NCBI GenBank assembly: GCA_038380795.1
Contig: CM076260.1
Span: 32,708,634 to 32,772,633 of the forward strand
From: Pyrocephalus nanus
Lineage: Eukaryota > Chordata > Aves > Passeriformes > Tyrannidae
Length of the DNA stretch: 64,000 nt
Direction of reading: 5' to 3'
Position 1 is the first letter of the stretch. Each line of letters begins with the position of its first letter. Below are positions 35,970 to 50,095 of this stretch, one piece after another. A program made the position numbers and the translations under genes. A model generated the notes under the pieces. The model was not told where the DNA came from. It searched no databases and saw only the letters and a list, made by a program, of their open reading frames with translations.

Positions 35970-38900
35970 AAACTTTCATTTGCTATCTCCTCTTAAATTT
36001 CATTTTGTTTGTTTTTTTTTCCTGCTTCAGCTAAGCACCACCTCATTTCAGCGTGAGCTCTCATGCAAGCCCTCAGTCCAAGTGGTCTGTCCAGCATGAG
36101 CAGAATTCAGTTTCATAGCACAGGCACACCAGATGTGAGTGAATGAGGCAAGAACTTGACTCCCCTTAAAAAGCAGGAGTGGGTGACTGTCCATGCAGGA
36201 AATGGGAAAAGGCATAGATGAAACAGGCATCTTGGCTATCTACCATCAGGCAAGACCTTCCTCTGCTTGCTCTGCCTTTGCCTTTCCAGCCCCCTGAGTG
36301 TGCACCTCCTGTTGAATCTCTCCAGAAGGGTTAGCAAGGACATCACTCACTCCCTCATCACAGCCGTCTAGTGCCACATGGAGCTTTGCTCTCCATTTTC
36401 CACACTCTTGACCACACAGGGGAGGACCTTGGGCCCCAAACCAGCCCACTCTTGGGTAGGTGGGATATAGGAAGAAGTATACAGGCACCTGATGAAGCAG
36501 CACCACTGGCTGGGCTGACCATTATTTCTTGGGAGAGTGGGATACTCCTGTGCCATCTTCAGTGTGCCATTCAGGCTCCTTGTGGCCTTCAGGCACATCA
36601 AGACTTTTCCCCTTTCTCTTTTTGATGTCTCACAGATGCTTTGGCTCTAAATCAAACTCCTCCACACCCAGCCATAACCTTCTCCCAGCTCCAAACTTTG
36701 TCAGTGGCTCAGAAAATTACTCAGGGGGAGGAAAAAGGCTTACTATTCTTGATTCTCAGTTTGACAGATTGGGCCCACTCAATTCTCTGAGTAGTTTGCA
36801 GTAGTTGTGTAGACAGTAAACCCCCCATTAGCATAAATATAAACAAACACACTTGCATGGTACTTATTAATCAAATGGAGATAATAATTTACCTCACCCA
36901 GCAGACAATTAACATTAAAAACCTCAAGAAAGGACGTGTGTTCTCCCAAGTCGTATTCAACACTGCACCCTCAACCTCTCACAAACCCAGCCACGGGAAG
37001 GCTAATTGTGCTGTGCTTGTCCAGATTGACGTGTTGCAACTTCAGATACCACTCTGAAGATTTAGCCTCTGAGCTCTCAGTAATTTCCCTGAGGGATAGG
37101 GAACAGTCAGGCCAGTTTCTGCAATCCTTCCACTATCAGCAATACACAGCAGCTCCAGTACCACACCATAATCAGTCAGGGTCTTTAATATAAATAGGAA
37201 CCACAAGAGGACATAAAACTTTGTCAGCCTTCCCTACCCCCCTGTGTTGTGGGACAGCACCCTGAAGGAAGCTGAGGGCTGAGATGATTTAACTGGAGCT
37301 AGCCTGGCCTTTAAGGAAATAGAATGGGAGTCCTCCCAAGGGTCCTGCCGTCCCTGTTCCTTATGACTGCTGACTGGCCAAAGTAGAGCAATTCCTAAAT
37401 GCGTGTCTCACTTCAGACTCTAACCTATTTAAAATGTATAAGAAAATAGGCTTAGCCTTCCTTATAACTCAAGGACGTTTCCCACTTAAAAAAGATTATT
37501 CACTTAGCACTTAGATGACACTCCTAAGCCAAGTTCAGACACTGCATGGATTGTATGGTTTCCTTCAAAAAGTCCTCATTTTTCACTAAAAATTGCTATT
37601 ACTTTTAATTTTCACAGGTATTTTTTATTTCTGGATCTTAAGGCCCTGGGAAAAGGTAAATAACTGCAAAATATACCTTTGAAGGAACATAGTTCCAGCA
37701 TCTATGTGTTGTATGAGAAATTGGTTATGCATGTATAAATTAGACTTCAAGGAAAATTTTAAAGCCAGTATAAATTAAGGACTTAATAGTGTACTTGCTG
37801 AAGTCTGTTAGAACATGACTGAACTCCAAATGACCACTGGAGGTTACTGTTTCCCCACAGAAATTCAATGAGTCAAGCATTATGCTAATTCTTTTCAATT
37901 ATTAAAGATAGGCATCCTTAATATCAATGACTGCAAATTGCTCACATATACAGCAAGCTTTGTTAAGTATGTTTCAGGGTGGCAAAAATCAGGAAGCAGG
38001 GGAAGGGTATTTGAGCTCACAAGCATAGAGATGCAGCTGGAGAAAGATTTCTTGATGAGGAGGATGATGATGATGATTTGTTATTAATGTGTGTACTACC
38101 CCAGGACCTAGAAATTCAACATTTATTATGTTTCTGCTGCATGAGGTGCTCTTCAGGTTGGAAATGCTGCCCTGGCCACCCTCAGCCTCAGGGAAGAGAC
38201 AACAGGCCCTTACAGGCAGATAAGAAGCCATCAGACTGCATCGCCTGGTGTGATAGACAAGAGCATCCACACCCTGCTGCCTCACTGTCACCATGTCCTG
38301 GCAGAAATTACAGACGCAGAGGGTTATTTTAAGGGAGGATTCAAGGCAGGATAGTAAAGATGTTTGGCACATATTTACAGAAGTTTCTTTGCAGTGCATT
38401 GAGCAGAATGAGCTATATTGGTGTACCTCTCAAAACAGGTGAACAGGTAATCTTGATTTTTCCAGGATGACCAGGGGCGGTGACCGACATCTAAAGTACG
38501 GATGAGAGATGCCAAGGCTGGCTCATACAACTTTTCAGGTGTTAGCCACTGTGGGTACCTTGTGTTACTGCTTCAACACATCACTTCATCTTAGATGTTG
38601 TAAGAAGGTGGTTATTTTAGGATAGATGAAGTATCATTATCCTTTGCCCATATTAATTCTATTCAGAGCTTGTTGTTTTTTGGTTTTGTTTTTTTTCTGT
38701 GCAGCAGTGGAAAACTTTCAGTACCTGCTGCAAACCGGGGATAATAATTGCCTTTTTTATGTCTTACTTGCTCAAAGGCAAGCTCTGTGAGACAGAGCCT
38801 GCCTTTTAATTTCCATTTATGCAATACCTGTATGATTGACCTGGACAAGGGCCCCTAGAAACTCCTTCAGTACAAGTAGTAAAAACAATAATAAGGTAAT

Positions 38901-40482
38901 TCTACTTCTCAAAATATCTTCAAAGAATCAACACTGACTATACTGTTATAAGTCACGTCAGGAAGAGTCTAATGGCAGTTTACCCACAAGAACCTGATCT
39001 TCCTCGGTATTGGCAGCCAGAGGCTCCTAATGGCATGTTAGAGGCAGCACAACAAGAGAAGATCAATGTGACACAAAAAGAAAAAAAAATAGCCCAGTGG
39101 TGTGTGGAGAAAGTATTGTCAGGCTCGCGGGAAGCAGCTGCTTTGTCATCTGTAAGGCTCTGTAAAATACCACAGTCTGAAAAGAATAAAAGGTTTTTTA
39201 AAATAGCACTGCATTTTCCCTTCTTTAAAGATTTGTCACCCCCATCATTTTCTCTTCTGCAAAGTTCTCACTATGAAAGACTTTTAACTTTAATATTAAA
39301 GTGACATATCACTTTTTTCCTCTTTCATTTTATTTGGGGGCTGTGGGGGGAGGATTTGAATATTTTTCTTCATTGTTGAATTTATTTTTTTCAGTCTAAA
39401 ACTGGTGTTGAAATTCTAAGGAGGTTTAGAAGCTATGGTAGAAATTCAACAACCCTCTGTTTAATAATAAAAAAAAAATTATGATTTAAATCTCTGTCAC
39501 ACTGTGCGAGGGCATTAACCTACTCTTCTCAGGTGTTCCATTGAAAGGCTTTCTGCAGGTGAAGCAGTATTAGGAACATGGGAAAGGTCACTTCCAGAAC
39601 TGTTGGGTCTGGTTGTCTCCCAAACACCTTCCCCCAGCACAGACTGCCACCCTTAGTTTGATAGAAGGATAGTCTTTCTCCTTCCATTTGTCACTTTGAG
39701 TCTGGATGAGTCTGGCAGTCAATGTATTGGATAAACACCAAAGGCCTGACTGTGGTTGATATGAGCCATTTCATAACCCTCCTACTAGGACCTGAGTGGA
39801 AATGGTGATAGGTGGGTTTACATTTAAGGGTAAATCACTGTTAGAGCAGCATTCAAGTCCTCACCCAGACACCAGGGAAAATTATCCCAATGCAATAAGC
39901 AGTGCAAATGACTCAATGAGCAAACTGTCCCCACTGGCAAATAGGAAACAAATGGCTTACCAAAGAATGTTTTTATTAAATGCAGAAAAAATAAAATGCC
40001 TCTTGCAGGCAGATAAACAGGGCAACTATAAGTCATTCTCAAAGCATAACTGTAATTTGTAATCTTTTCTTCTGGAGAGAGACCAGGCATGACAGCCAGA
40101 CGCCTTTCCCCTTCCCTGCCTGCATTCGCCAGGGTGTGGCATTTTACAGCTTTTCAAGGCCAGTCTCAGCTGAGCAGGCTGGGTGTGGGTGGCCCTCGGC
40201 TCTGCTCCCACTGTTCCATCATTCCCCACCTCCCATTAGTCCTTTCTTATCCATGGCCATGCATGTGTGTTACCCACACAGCACAGACACATCTCTCCTC
40301 TGACCCTTCTGCTGAGTGCAGAGAACTCAGCTGAAGATGCCAGTTCTGCTCGCTGCTTTCTGACAAGCCCACGAAAGGAAGCAGATGTCATCCTCCTCTG
40401 AGAGCTAAGGCAGATTGCAAATGGTCCTGGGAGCATCAGGACATGCTGATGGCTTTCCCATTTCTCAAGAATAGGGACTTCT

Positions 40483-40527
40483 GGGGGGGTGGGGGGTGGT
40501 GAAAAGGAAGCAGGCAGGGGCGAGGGG
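40483..40527 (+). repeat. G-rich stretch able to form a G-quadruplex
   Basis: Runs of 7, 6, 2, 4 and 4 G bases lie within 45 bases on the + strand. They stand out in an AT-rich window, but there is no nearby gene to regulate. Confidence 0.6.
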
Positions 40528-43500
40528 AGACAAAGCATGTGGGAGTTGGTCCCCTGGCAGAAGTGAGAACAAACAGTCATGTCCAGATGCTCAAGTGGAG
40601 TCACGATGCTGAAACTTGAAAGGAAACAAGAAAACTCAATTAGTACCATATTTATTCTTTTTTTGCAGGTCTGGGTGTGCCCAGGGAATGGAAATGTAGC
40701 CTACATGAAACCTAAACAACACTGTGTTTTATCAAGGGCAGAATGAAAAAATAATTTAAGGCTTCCTTGTTTCCAATGGGAAAATCATCCCTGTCTTGTA
40801 CTGCAAGTACATCTTGACAAAAAATGCTGCTACTGATAACAGCTCATGCAAAATTTTGAAGGAATGGTTCCCAAGATCCTTAAATATTAACTTTATGGGA
40901 CTCAGTTAATGTCTTTGCTGCACAGAAATGTAAGGTTGATGGAGACAAGACTGACAAGTTCTGAACCAGCTCTCAAGACAGTAAAGAGTTCTCTGAAGCA
41001 AATAGCATCATTATCAATAAAAATGACATTTCATTTACTGCAGGTTTTGTTAGACTGCCTACTCTGTTCACAGAAATCTGCTGTTGATTGGAAAAGCCAG
41101 CAGTTTTCAAAGCAGTGACAAAAATTACCTGCCATTTTCTGTGTCTAGCACTTACTTTTCCCCCTTCATTTAGCTGGCTTGATAGCAACACTAATTTAAC
41201 CAAATTACTGCAGTCTGTCCAGGCAAAGACAAGTTACATCAATAAGGAGTTGTTTATATATGTATAGGTGGTATCAAGTATACTCACATCAACACGGTGG
41301 TTATATGGATTTAATATATTTATATTTCTCCCACAATCACTGAGTAGAGGGAAGCCTTCTGAATAAACAGTAGCTACAGTAAGCATGTACAATAGTTGGT
41401 AAACTTTTATATCAGCTTGATCTGATTGCTAAAATTGAGGTGAAAGATGTCTTTTGGGCTACTAACAGTCAGAAAAAATTTTTAAGGTAAAAAATTGTAT
41501 TTTACAGGTGGATTTATTTTAGCTTCAGAAGCTAGACAGATTTCAGGCAGTACAAACTGACAAAATGACACATTCAGTACTTCCACTTTGATTGTGGCCA
41601 TTACAATATTGCTTGATCCTGTCACTCTTATTCCAGAGATAATTTCTTTGTCTTTTTCCAAGCACAACCAGGAAAAAAAGTGTGTGTCTGCCTTTTTGTT
41701 CCACCTTTGGGCAGCACTACGGCAGGGGAAATGGGTCATGATGAAGTGAAATAACAAATAATAGGTGGATGTATAACAGATAAGACAATTATCAGTTGAG
41801 AATGAGATGAATTGTCAAGGGGTATGTAAGAGGAGAAAGTCTTGCCCTGCAGAATCCCAGGTAATCCATAACTTTTTATTACCTTGTCTCTAAATAGTTT
41901 AACTTGTATTCAATATTGTTTAAAATTTAGTTCATAATAGAGAGGCCATGACTCAAAGCATCCTTCAAAAACTTGGTCTTGAAATTTTTATAACATCTTG
42001 ATAAATTATGTAGTTAATTTGGTCGTATTTTCTTTTAAAGTGACAGCAGTGGCTGTTTGAAGCTCTGAACATGCAGTAGCCATTCTCGTGAAGATGAAAG
42101 GAGAAGCAGAGAGTACAACTCACCCATTTAAGAGAATGTTCTTCATAGATGCAATCAAAGCCATGCAAGACTTCTTCATAGAGCAAGTGAGAAATTTTTC
42201 AGTTAATTATTCCTGCCTACCCAGTGGCTAATATTGACTTGCTAAAAACTGCTATATACTTTTCTTTGAGGAAAATAAGTTAAAATTTGTGTATTTAAAG
42301 TATTTTGTTTTGAAATTTAAGCAAAACCACCATACATTTTTACGTGAGCTGTGTGCTCTAACGGTTGTTAATCACAAATATTTTTGAGATTTTATTTTTG
42401 CATTGTTACCAAAAGAAACATTTTTACAACTTGAATATACTCCCACTTATCTCTCTTTTTTTTCCCCTCAGACAACTGAGTTTTGAATAGTTTGGTTCAA
42501 TAGACATAGAAGTCACAGGTGGAGAAAACTGGCAATGTGATGCTTTGACATGGTCACATCTTTCTTCTTCAAAAAGAGTATTCTATAAAATAAATAAAAT
42601 TCAAAAACACAGGGAAACTATTTTATCTATTTTGATCTCTTGAAGTGTGCTTAAAAAGCTTGGCTACAAGAACACCACACGAGAGAAGCCAAACTTCTGA
42701 GGAGAGATAAACTCAGCTCATTAAGTTGCTGTGCAGGAGGAGTCATTGTGCTCCTCTTGCAGAATTATTTCCACGTGCAATGTATTGCAAACTTACCATG
42801 AATATCTTGAGACAGAAGAAAGTAATTACTGTAGCATTTTAAAGCCTCAAAACTTTATGATAATTGTAGATATTTGATGTTATTGGTCCTAAGTCTGAGA
42901 CCATGAAAGCTGAAAGTTCGTCCAGTGAGAACCAAAGAGATATGTCCCCATAACTCTGATATAGTATAGCTTTACAGCTACCTTTTTCCAAAGCACAAGT
43001 TAGGGAGCTTATTAAAGGAAGCATGTAAATTCACAGCTAGGTTCACTTACTTAAAAAGGAATAAAACAAGCCTTACTCTTTAACGTGTTCTGCTATTTGG
43101 AAGGCACTGGCAGCCAGTGGATTTTAATCTAAGTTTCCCAGAAAGATGATATCTACTTGATCTCTTTTGATACAGCTCTCAATGGAAGTAGATGTTATGC
43201 TAACAAAATCACTTATTTTTATCTTCAAATGATGTCTTGAAAAAGATGTGTTGTTAAAGTTTTATTTCTTAACTGAGAGGAAAAAGTAAAAAAATAATGG
43301 GACTATTATTCCATAGTCAGTATGAGTCTATCTAACTTTTACTTTCCTCTCTGGATAAGACTTTAATTTCATTTTACTGTCAGTAAATTTCAGAAGGTTT
43401 GTTGTGGTTAGTGTTGGGTACCTCAGCCCTGTTATGGCTGGTTATCTCATTCTCTCAATCTGTTTGATACAGCCTAATCAATTAGTAGTGATTTTCCCCC

Positions 43501-44656
43501 TTAGAACCACAGCCATAATTTCCCCTCTTACACACATGAACAGAGATAAAAATAGACAGCGAAGAAAACTCAGATGACAGACTCCACATTATAGACATCA
43601 TAGTCAGAAGTCTTTTATGCAAAAATCAGCAATAACAAAACCTAAAATAATCATAACTGACAGTGCAATAAATAAATAAACATATAAAAGATTCCAACAC
43701 AACAGTGACACTCAGGGAGTAAAGAACAGTTCAATGTTCCTTTTAGAAGAGAAAAATTAAATGCCTAGCTCTGTGAGCAGCTAAGATGATGAAACTTTGT
43801 TTCCTGCAGATCTGTATCTCAAGTCTGTGCTCTCCTCTGGACACTCTGAAGTCTAAGCAGCATGACTCCACATCAGCTTCCCCCCTGATGGGGCACGAAC
43901 CTCCTGCCTCCTCTACATGACGAACTATTTTCACAAAGCTCATAGAGGTTTATTATTTTTATTATTTTTCTTATCTTTACATTTCTGACAAGCTTGCATG
44001 AAATCAGCGCACGTGTCAAAATATTTGGTGCTGGTGTTGGCAGGACAACTGATCACCAGACAGACAAATGCAGCATGCTTTCATAATTCCTGTTTGCTCA
44101 GAAAAAAAACAAGCTAAAATAAAACCTGTTTGAACCAAAAGTTCGACACACCTATCATTTTCAGGGGCAGGGGGAAAGAGATGAACAGTGAAGTGGGATG
44201 ACACATGAAATTATCAAAAAAAACACGAAACCTGCTGCCATGAGAAAACCATTTCTTTGGAAATGACAGCAGGACTCTGCTTTTCAGCAGCCTAAAAGAA
44301 AAACTCTGCAGCCTCCCCCCCACTAATAGTCTGAATCACATTTGCTGAGAGTGAAAAAAGGAGTCACGGACATAAGAGGTGCTGCTTATGCCCAAGCTCT
44401 TCTGTCACTCATCTGTTGGCACAATTTTCATCTAAATGATTCTCAGAAAACTTCTGAAACTCACTAAGGAGAAAAAAAAAATGGAGAAGAGGCAATGGCA
44501 CATGCCATTTAAATAGCATCTCTCTTTCTTAAAGCTATTCCATGAAAGAAGAGACCGAGAGAGCTTTTACTTACCAATAAACTAATATGAGTAAAGAAAG
44601 TAACAAACAGCTTTTTATGAACAGGCATTCCTTTGGGTTAATGGATTTTCTCTACA

Positions 44657-44810
44657 GGATATGCCCCATCCCTGGAAGTCTTCAAGGCCAGGTTGAATGG
44701 GGCTCTGAGCAACCTTGTCTAGTGGAAGGTGTCCCTGCCCATGACAGTAATTGGAACTGGATGACCTTTAAGGTTCCTTCCAACCCCAACTATTCTATGA
44801 CTCTATGATA
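44657..44810 (+). mobile_element. CR1 3' UTR fragment
   Basis: The block reads atgccccatccctggaagtc, caaggccaggttgaatgggg, gcaaccttgtctagtggaag, gtccctgcccatgacag, ggttccttccaacccc and ends in tattctatgactctatg. It is a typical 5'-truncated CR1 with no coding part left, and is quite similar to what I recall of the consensus, so it is fairly young. The overlapping 73-codon frame at 44587-44808 is translation of repeat sequence and not a gene. Confidence 0.93.
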
Positions 44811-45621
44811 CAAGTGTCTGAATGCTACCACTGCTCACAGTGCAGATAGAAGTGTTGCCTTCCTGGGCTGCTGTGGTCCAGAGTTTCTCTCTGACTATTG
44901 TACTGTGCTTACCTTCATTTGTTGCACTTGAGTCAGAACAAAGAGGAAGATTGTGGAGGACTGGGAAGTGACTGACTCAAATCTAGCTTGTGTTAGTGCC
45001 CAACTCTTGGTCTGTATGAAATTAATTTACATAACACTATCCCTTTAATAATTAAGATCAATCTCATCTAGCTGGGTGTTTGAATAACAGAGTACCACTC
45101 TAGTTAGAAAAGGGGCGAACAAGTGCCAAAATCTGTATCACATTAAGCTTTCAACAGGTTGAATTTTGAGGCACAAATGTAGACTGGTCTCACTGATATT
45201 TTGCAGGAGATGACTAATTCTCTTTCATGGTGAGTTTTGGTATGCCATGCCCAAATGTAGGAGCCTTATTTCCACTTGGACAGAAATGTTGAACTCGGTC
45301 TCTCCTCCCATGGAGGGGGAGTGTAAGAGAAGGCCTGCAGTTTCAATGTGATTGCTGTGGTGACAAAAAAGGTGTCCATAAATCCTTCCTTCGGCAGCAT
45401 GAGCAGACATAGGCAAAGATATAATAGGCTAGATGTGAGCCAAAGTAGATTTGCCCACAGAAAGGGAAGAATGTGGTACTTATAATCTATGATAGGTAGG
45501 CACTTGCCTTGTACCAGCCTCAGCAAGCTACTCAGATACTTACCTATGTGACTCTCTCTAAAGCTGTACAGAAAAGATCCTGTAAATGAGATAAAAAGAC
45601 AAACCCTATTTAAAACAACAA

Positions 45622-45665
45622 CAAAAAAAAGGAAAAAAAAAAAAAAAAGAAAAGAAAAAAAAAAA
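45622..45665. repeat. Purine-rich A tract
   Basis: A long A run with scattered G bases (ggaaaa, gaaaagaaaa). It ends at cctta. Confidence 0.95.
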
Positions 45666-46652
45666 CCTTATACCTATTCCATGCATCTCTAACTAAAATT
45701 TACTACCTTGACACTAAAGTCAAAATTTTACCAGGGATTTGAAGACTGAACTAACTCTTCTCGACATACCTAGTAAGAACAGTGCCATCTGGTTCTATGC
45801 AGCATTTATCTACTCTGAAAGGGTTTTTTACAGACCAAAGGAATCAGGCTTATCTTGATTTCACTCCTAAAGCACTTCAAAAGCTTTGCCCTGGATCAAG
45901 GCTTGGTGACCTGCTGCAGGACTTGTACCACCTCAATCTTCTTTTTGCTAGGATTAGCAGCACCACCCTCCTCAGGTCACTCCTATGATTGCAGCCTGCC
46001 TCATGTAATCCAGAAAAACACTCCGAGGACATGCTGAGCAGGGAAATTATACTCCACAGCCCTGACTCATTTACACACACAACAGCTCTCCAGAAAACAT
46101 GAGGCAACTCTTGGAAGAGTGAGCCCTTGTGGGGTTGAATATATGGCGTATCTCTCAAGCTTTACTTTCATCCTACTCTCGGTGCTGTGGGGCTCTGCAC
46201 TTCATCAGAAAAAAAATGCTTATTAATGATTCCACTCTAGGAACTCCAACTGATTTGAAGGAGAAAATGTACCCTTTGAAAAAGACCTGATGGGAATCTT
46301 CTCTTTCAAATCTCTCCTCAAGACCTGTGTCTGCTGCAACATCTATCAGCCAAATAATGATCCTTACATGTTAACAGCAGTCAGGGACAACTCACACCTC
46401 TTATTAAAGGTGTTTTGCTATGATTCATAAACACCATGCTAGGCCTACAGATAATTTATATCATCTTGTGGTATCTCACCTTCTTTCCTTCCTTACTGCC
46501 TCCTTCATCTTTAAACTTGTTATATTTTTTTACAGAAATATATGTCCTCCTCTGGCATTGGGGCAGCACAAGATGCCAGTCAGATGGCACTCAGCCTGAA
46601 GTTCTGCATTGATATCTGTGGGGTGTCTACTTACAGGCATGTATAAATGTTC

Positions 46653-46715
46653 ACAGGCAAGCCTGTATGTATATATTTATTTGCATATATACATATAGGA
46701 ATATATGTATATGCA
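46653..46715. repeat. Small inverted repeats in a TA-rich patch
   Basis: acaggc and gcctgt at 46653-46666 form a short hairpin with a 2-base loop. Just after it, tgcatatatacatat (46682-46696) and atatatgtatatgca (46701-46715) form an imperfect inverted repeat. Confidence 0.6.
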
Positions 46716-49700
46716 CTTGCCTGTGCTTCCATGCACAAAATTATTCGCACTTTATTTACATTTATTAGAAATCAAAAGTAAACAAGCCAAAATTCTCTTA
46801 AGTAAATTTTTAATATCTGATGAGGAGAATATTTTGGATTTAAGTGATATGAATTACTTCCCTAAATATAAGTAATTACATTATTTGAGACATTAAAAAG
46901 CAGAATCAAGTAAGAGTTTACATCTGTCAGACAAACCCTCTTTAAGCAAAATGTTCAAACACAAAACTTTTAATACTTTTCTTTCCCTTGGTAGTCATAT
47001 AAAATAAAAAAAAATGTGTCATCATTCTAAGTGAATTTTAAGAGTTACAGAATCACTGCTTCTTTTACTACCTCTATATACATTGCAGAATTGCTTACAA
47101 TATGAAAGATGTTTGCAATAAAGTTGTAGGTAAAACGTTACAAGATAAGCTAAAAATGGTTTTAGTCTATTAGAGCTGGGGACAGGGGTTGTTTATTGCT
47201 ATGGATGACAGCCAGCCTTCTTTGAAATCAGTTAGAGCTTTACCACCATGACTTCATCCAGGCCACTGTGCTGGAACACAAACTAGGTCTCAGTTTGATT
47301 GTCTGGCTTTGGCTTGATTACCTCAACCAGTAACACTGGTGCATGAAAAAATTAAACAGTAATGAAATATCATATTTGGGCCAGAAATCTTTCAGTATTC
47401 TGTCAAGTTCACATGAGGGGATACCGATGGATTCTGGCCCCATTTATACAGGTGACTCCAGCAAAGCCACTGGTGTCTTTGAGGGCAGCTTTATTGATTA
47501 CACAGCAGGCTCCTTGCTCACTCACCAGTACAATGCACTGTTCCACAGGCTGCTCCCTACATAGAGCCTATTGCAGTCTAGACTACAAACTTCTCCATTT
47601 GGATGTCCAACTTCCCTTGCTTCCTTAAGAGGCTGTCACTGACTTTCCTCCAATGGGTGCACATAAAGGACAGAGCAGCACTGCACAGTCCCACTAAGGT
47701 CAGGCAGCTGCTTGATAGATTCCTGGTCACAGTTTTGAACACAGCACTGCTTTCCCTCCCCAGCTGAAAGCTCTTTAAATGTTTCACATCCAACTGAATG
47801 CTACATCAGTGGCAGATTATTTAACAAAAGCAGCCAAGTAGAGCTGCAGATTATGGCCTGGGGGTTACAACAGAGGTTTAGAAAGTCTTTGGAACTGCCC
47901 ATTCCCAACCCCATACATAACAGAGCAGCCTTACTGCTCACCCCTTCCAAAGCCACCCTGGCACCCGGGGAATTCACCCACCTATAGGACACAAACCAGC
48001 AACCAGGAGGGAGGTAAAAGTCTGGTGTAGTGCTTTGATTCTATATGGAATTTTCCTCAACAAAGCTGAATTTCATAATGCCTGAAAAAAAACCATGATT
48101 GAGTTCATGCTGTCCATAAAGCATGAAGCTGTCTCCTACAGGAGAGGCCTCTCTTCAGTGCTGCCCTTCAGATACCCAAATAGCACTGGCCTTTTCAGTT
48201 AACAAGGAGTACTCTCAAAATTCACCACTGTCACAGTCCAGATAAGAGAATATCAAGGTCAGAGACAGCCAGTTTGTAAAGCTGTTATGCTAAACAGAAC
48301 ACTATACTATAAATTAGAATATTATATGAAAAGCTTTGCTGCTGGAAAGCCTCTCAACAGCTTACAGTGGCTCAGAACCAATCTGAACATGAGGATTACT
48401 CATCACCTTAAGTTAATCAGGCAAACAAATCAGATATACACAGTAAAATGGCTTCTTTATTAGAAGACCTCAGTTGTTACTTAGACCAAGCAGCTGCTCA
48501 AAGCATGGTAGTAGTTTCTGTGGCTGAGACATGGTCATTGTCAGATCCTGTTTCAAGCCTTTTGTAGGATTCTGGAAACCAGTATCAAAACTACATGGCA
48601 GAAATCATTGCAATATAGTAAAAGATAAACAAAAAACGGAACACCTACAACAAGCTGATGACTTAAAATATATCAAAGCTATAGAAATGAGGTGTTAGGG
48701 AGAAGGTGTTAGGTGTTCTGGGAAGAAAACTGCAAAAGCTGCATAGAGAAAGGTCACTGCTCACTTCTTTTTACTGTCGGTATTCTAGTTGTCTACTTGC
48801 TACTTGGAGCATATAGTTTGCAGCTGAATCTCCTGGCTAAGTTGTGGATTTTCTTCATAGAGTGTCCCGTCTCCTTGAGTAAAATCTGAGCTGGCACCTT
48901 GGACACCTGAATCATAAGCCACTAAAATGCCCCTTTCTGTCTCTAGTGACACAGGAATGAAATTTAACCAGTAAAAACTTACTACCTTTGTTGAACTGCA
49001 AACCAAGTTTTCACACATACACTAAACATTTTGCATAATAGGAGAGTTCAAATACTCTGTTACAATATAGTAGAAAAGCTCCTGACCATAATTTAAGCAA
49101 GCTTATTAAGTCAGACTTGACGTGTCTCTGGAGCCACACAAATCAAGTGACATTATAAAATATGTCCTGAAAAATCACTACAATCAAAAGAAATTGCTTC
49201 AAAATAACATTAGCTGTGTATTTAGGTTGTAACTCTACCCAGACTGAATTAGGTCCTAGTGAATATAATGGCATAGACTCACCACCATCATCCTTTCTTT
49301 GCTGTCTCCTAGAGTTTTGTGGGTCTTTTAATAATCTACAGAAAGGGGCAGATGTTAGTGTCCTTCTAACTAGCAGGCTTTCCATATATCCTTATGCCCA
49401 TAATTCATCAACAGCACAGCCTAAATATTTCTTTTACTGTCAAAAAAAAAAACCCAAACAAATAACCTGCCCTTGTTCTATGAACAAAGGCACCTCATTG
49501 TGTCAGCTTCCATTTTTTTACACCATCAGAAGGAAGAAGAACCGCCTCCTGGTCACTCAAAAGGAAAACAAACCCCATGGATTCTCCTTCTTTAGAGGGG
49601 AATTCAAGAGGGCATAGGCATGAGTCAGACAAACTCCTACATAGGTCTCTCTCTGCTATCTTGCAGTAAAGTCCATGTTCACAGGCTGCATCTGCCTGTC

Positions 49701-50074
49701 AAAAGAGTAAGACATAGGAAAAGGATATATCTAATCCCCATTTAAATACTCATGTATAATTTAAAAAAATATGTGCAATGCTCTGCTGCAACCAAGAACA
49801 TGGGAAGAGCATTGCAGTGCTCCCAGGCACATCTTGCCACAGAGGTGGTGAATGGCAAGCCAGGGATGAGTTCCTGAAAGCCCCTGAAACTGGGACAGGG
49901 ATGAACCCAAAGCATCCTGAACAAAACCCTCTGGTTTACCACTCACCATCCTGGCAATCCTTTGTGTAGGTTATTTCACAAGCTCTCCATCTGAGAGGGA
50001 AAAAATCTATCAACTCTCAAAAACTGATTAAAGAAATCGAAAGGAAATTGAAGCTTACATCTAGAGTCCCTATT

Positions 50075-50095
50075 AAAAAAAAAAAAAAAAAAAAA
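50075..50095. repeat. A21 tract
   Basis: Twenty-one uninterrupted A bases. I found no retrocopied gene upstream that would explain it as a tail. Confidence 0.95.

Larger units (their letters stand above)
31623..44656. other. No gene seen over 13 kb
   Basis: The stretch holds the A16, A/GA, T-rich and G-rich simple repeats listed separately. A more GC-rich patch (36.05-36.75 kb) has several overlapping frames of 60-91 codons on both strands, which reflects low stop density and not a gene. The frames at 38399-37989 (136 codons) and 40649-40236 (137 codons), both on the - strand, are unrecognised. A gatgatgatgatgatt run lies at about 38.06 kb. Confidence 0.6.

Noticed and set aside
36050..36800. 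Cluster of overlapping 60-91-codon frames on both strands
   Set aside because: The patch is simply less AT-rich, so stops are rarer on both strands. No domain, splice pattern or codon signal favours one frame.
37989..38399. 136-codon - strand frame
   Set aside because: It includes a His/Pro run from a tandem atg repeat and has no family resemblance.
40236..40649. 137-codon - strand frame
   Set aside because: It overlaps a G-rich low-complexity stretch, has no recognisable domain and no promoter or splice context.
44587..44808. 73-codon + strand frame
   Set aside because: Most of it is translated CR1 3' UTR.
50075..50095. A21 run as a retrocopy tail
   Set aside because: The preceding 300 bases show no recognisable mRNA or polyadenylation signal at tail spacing.
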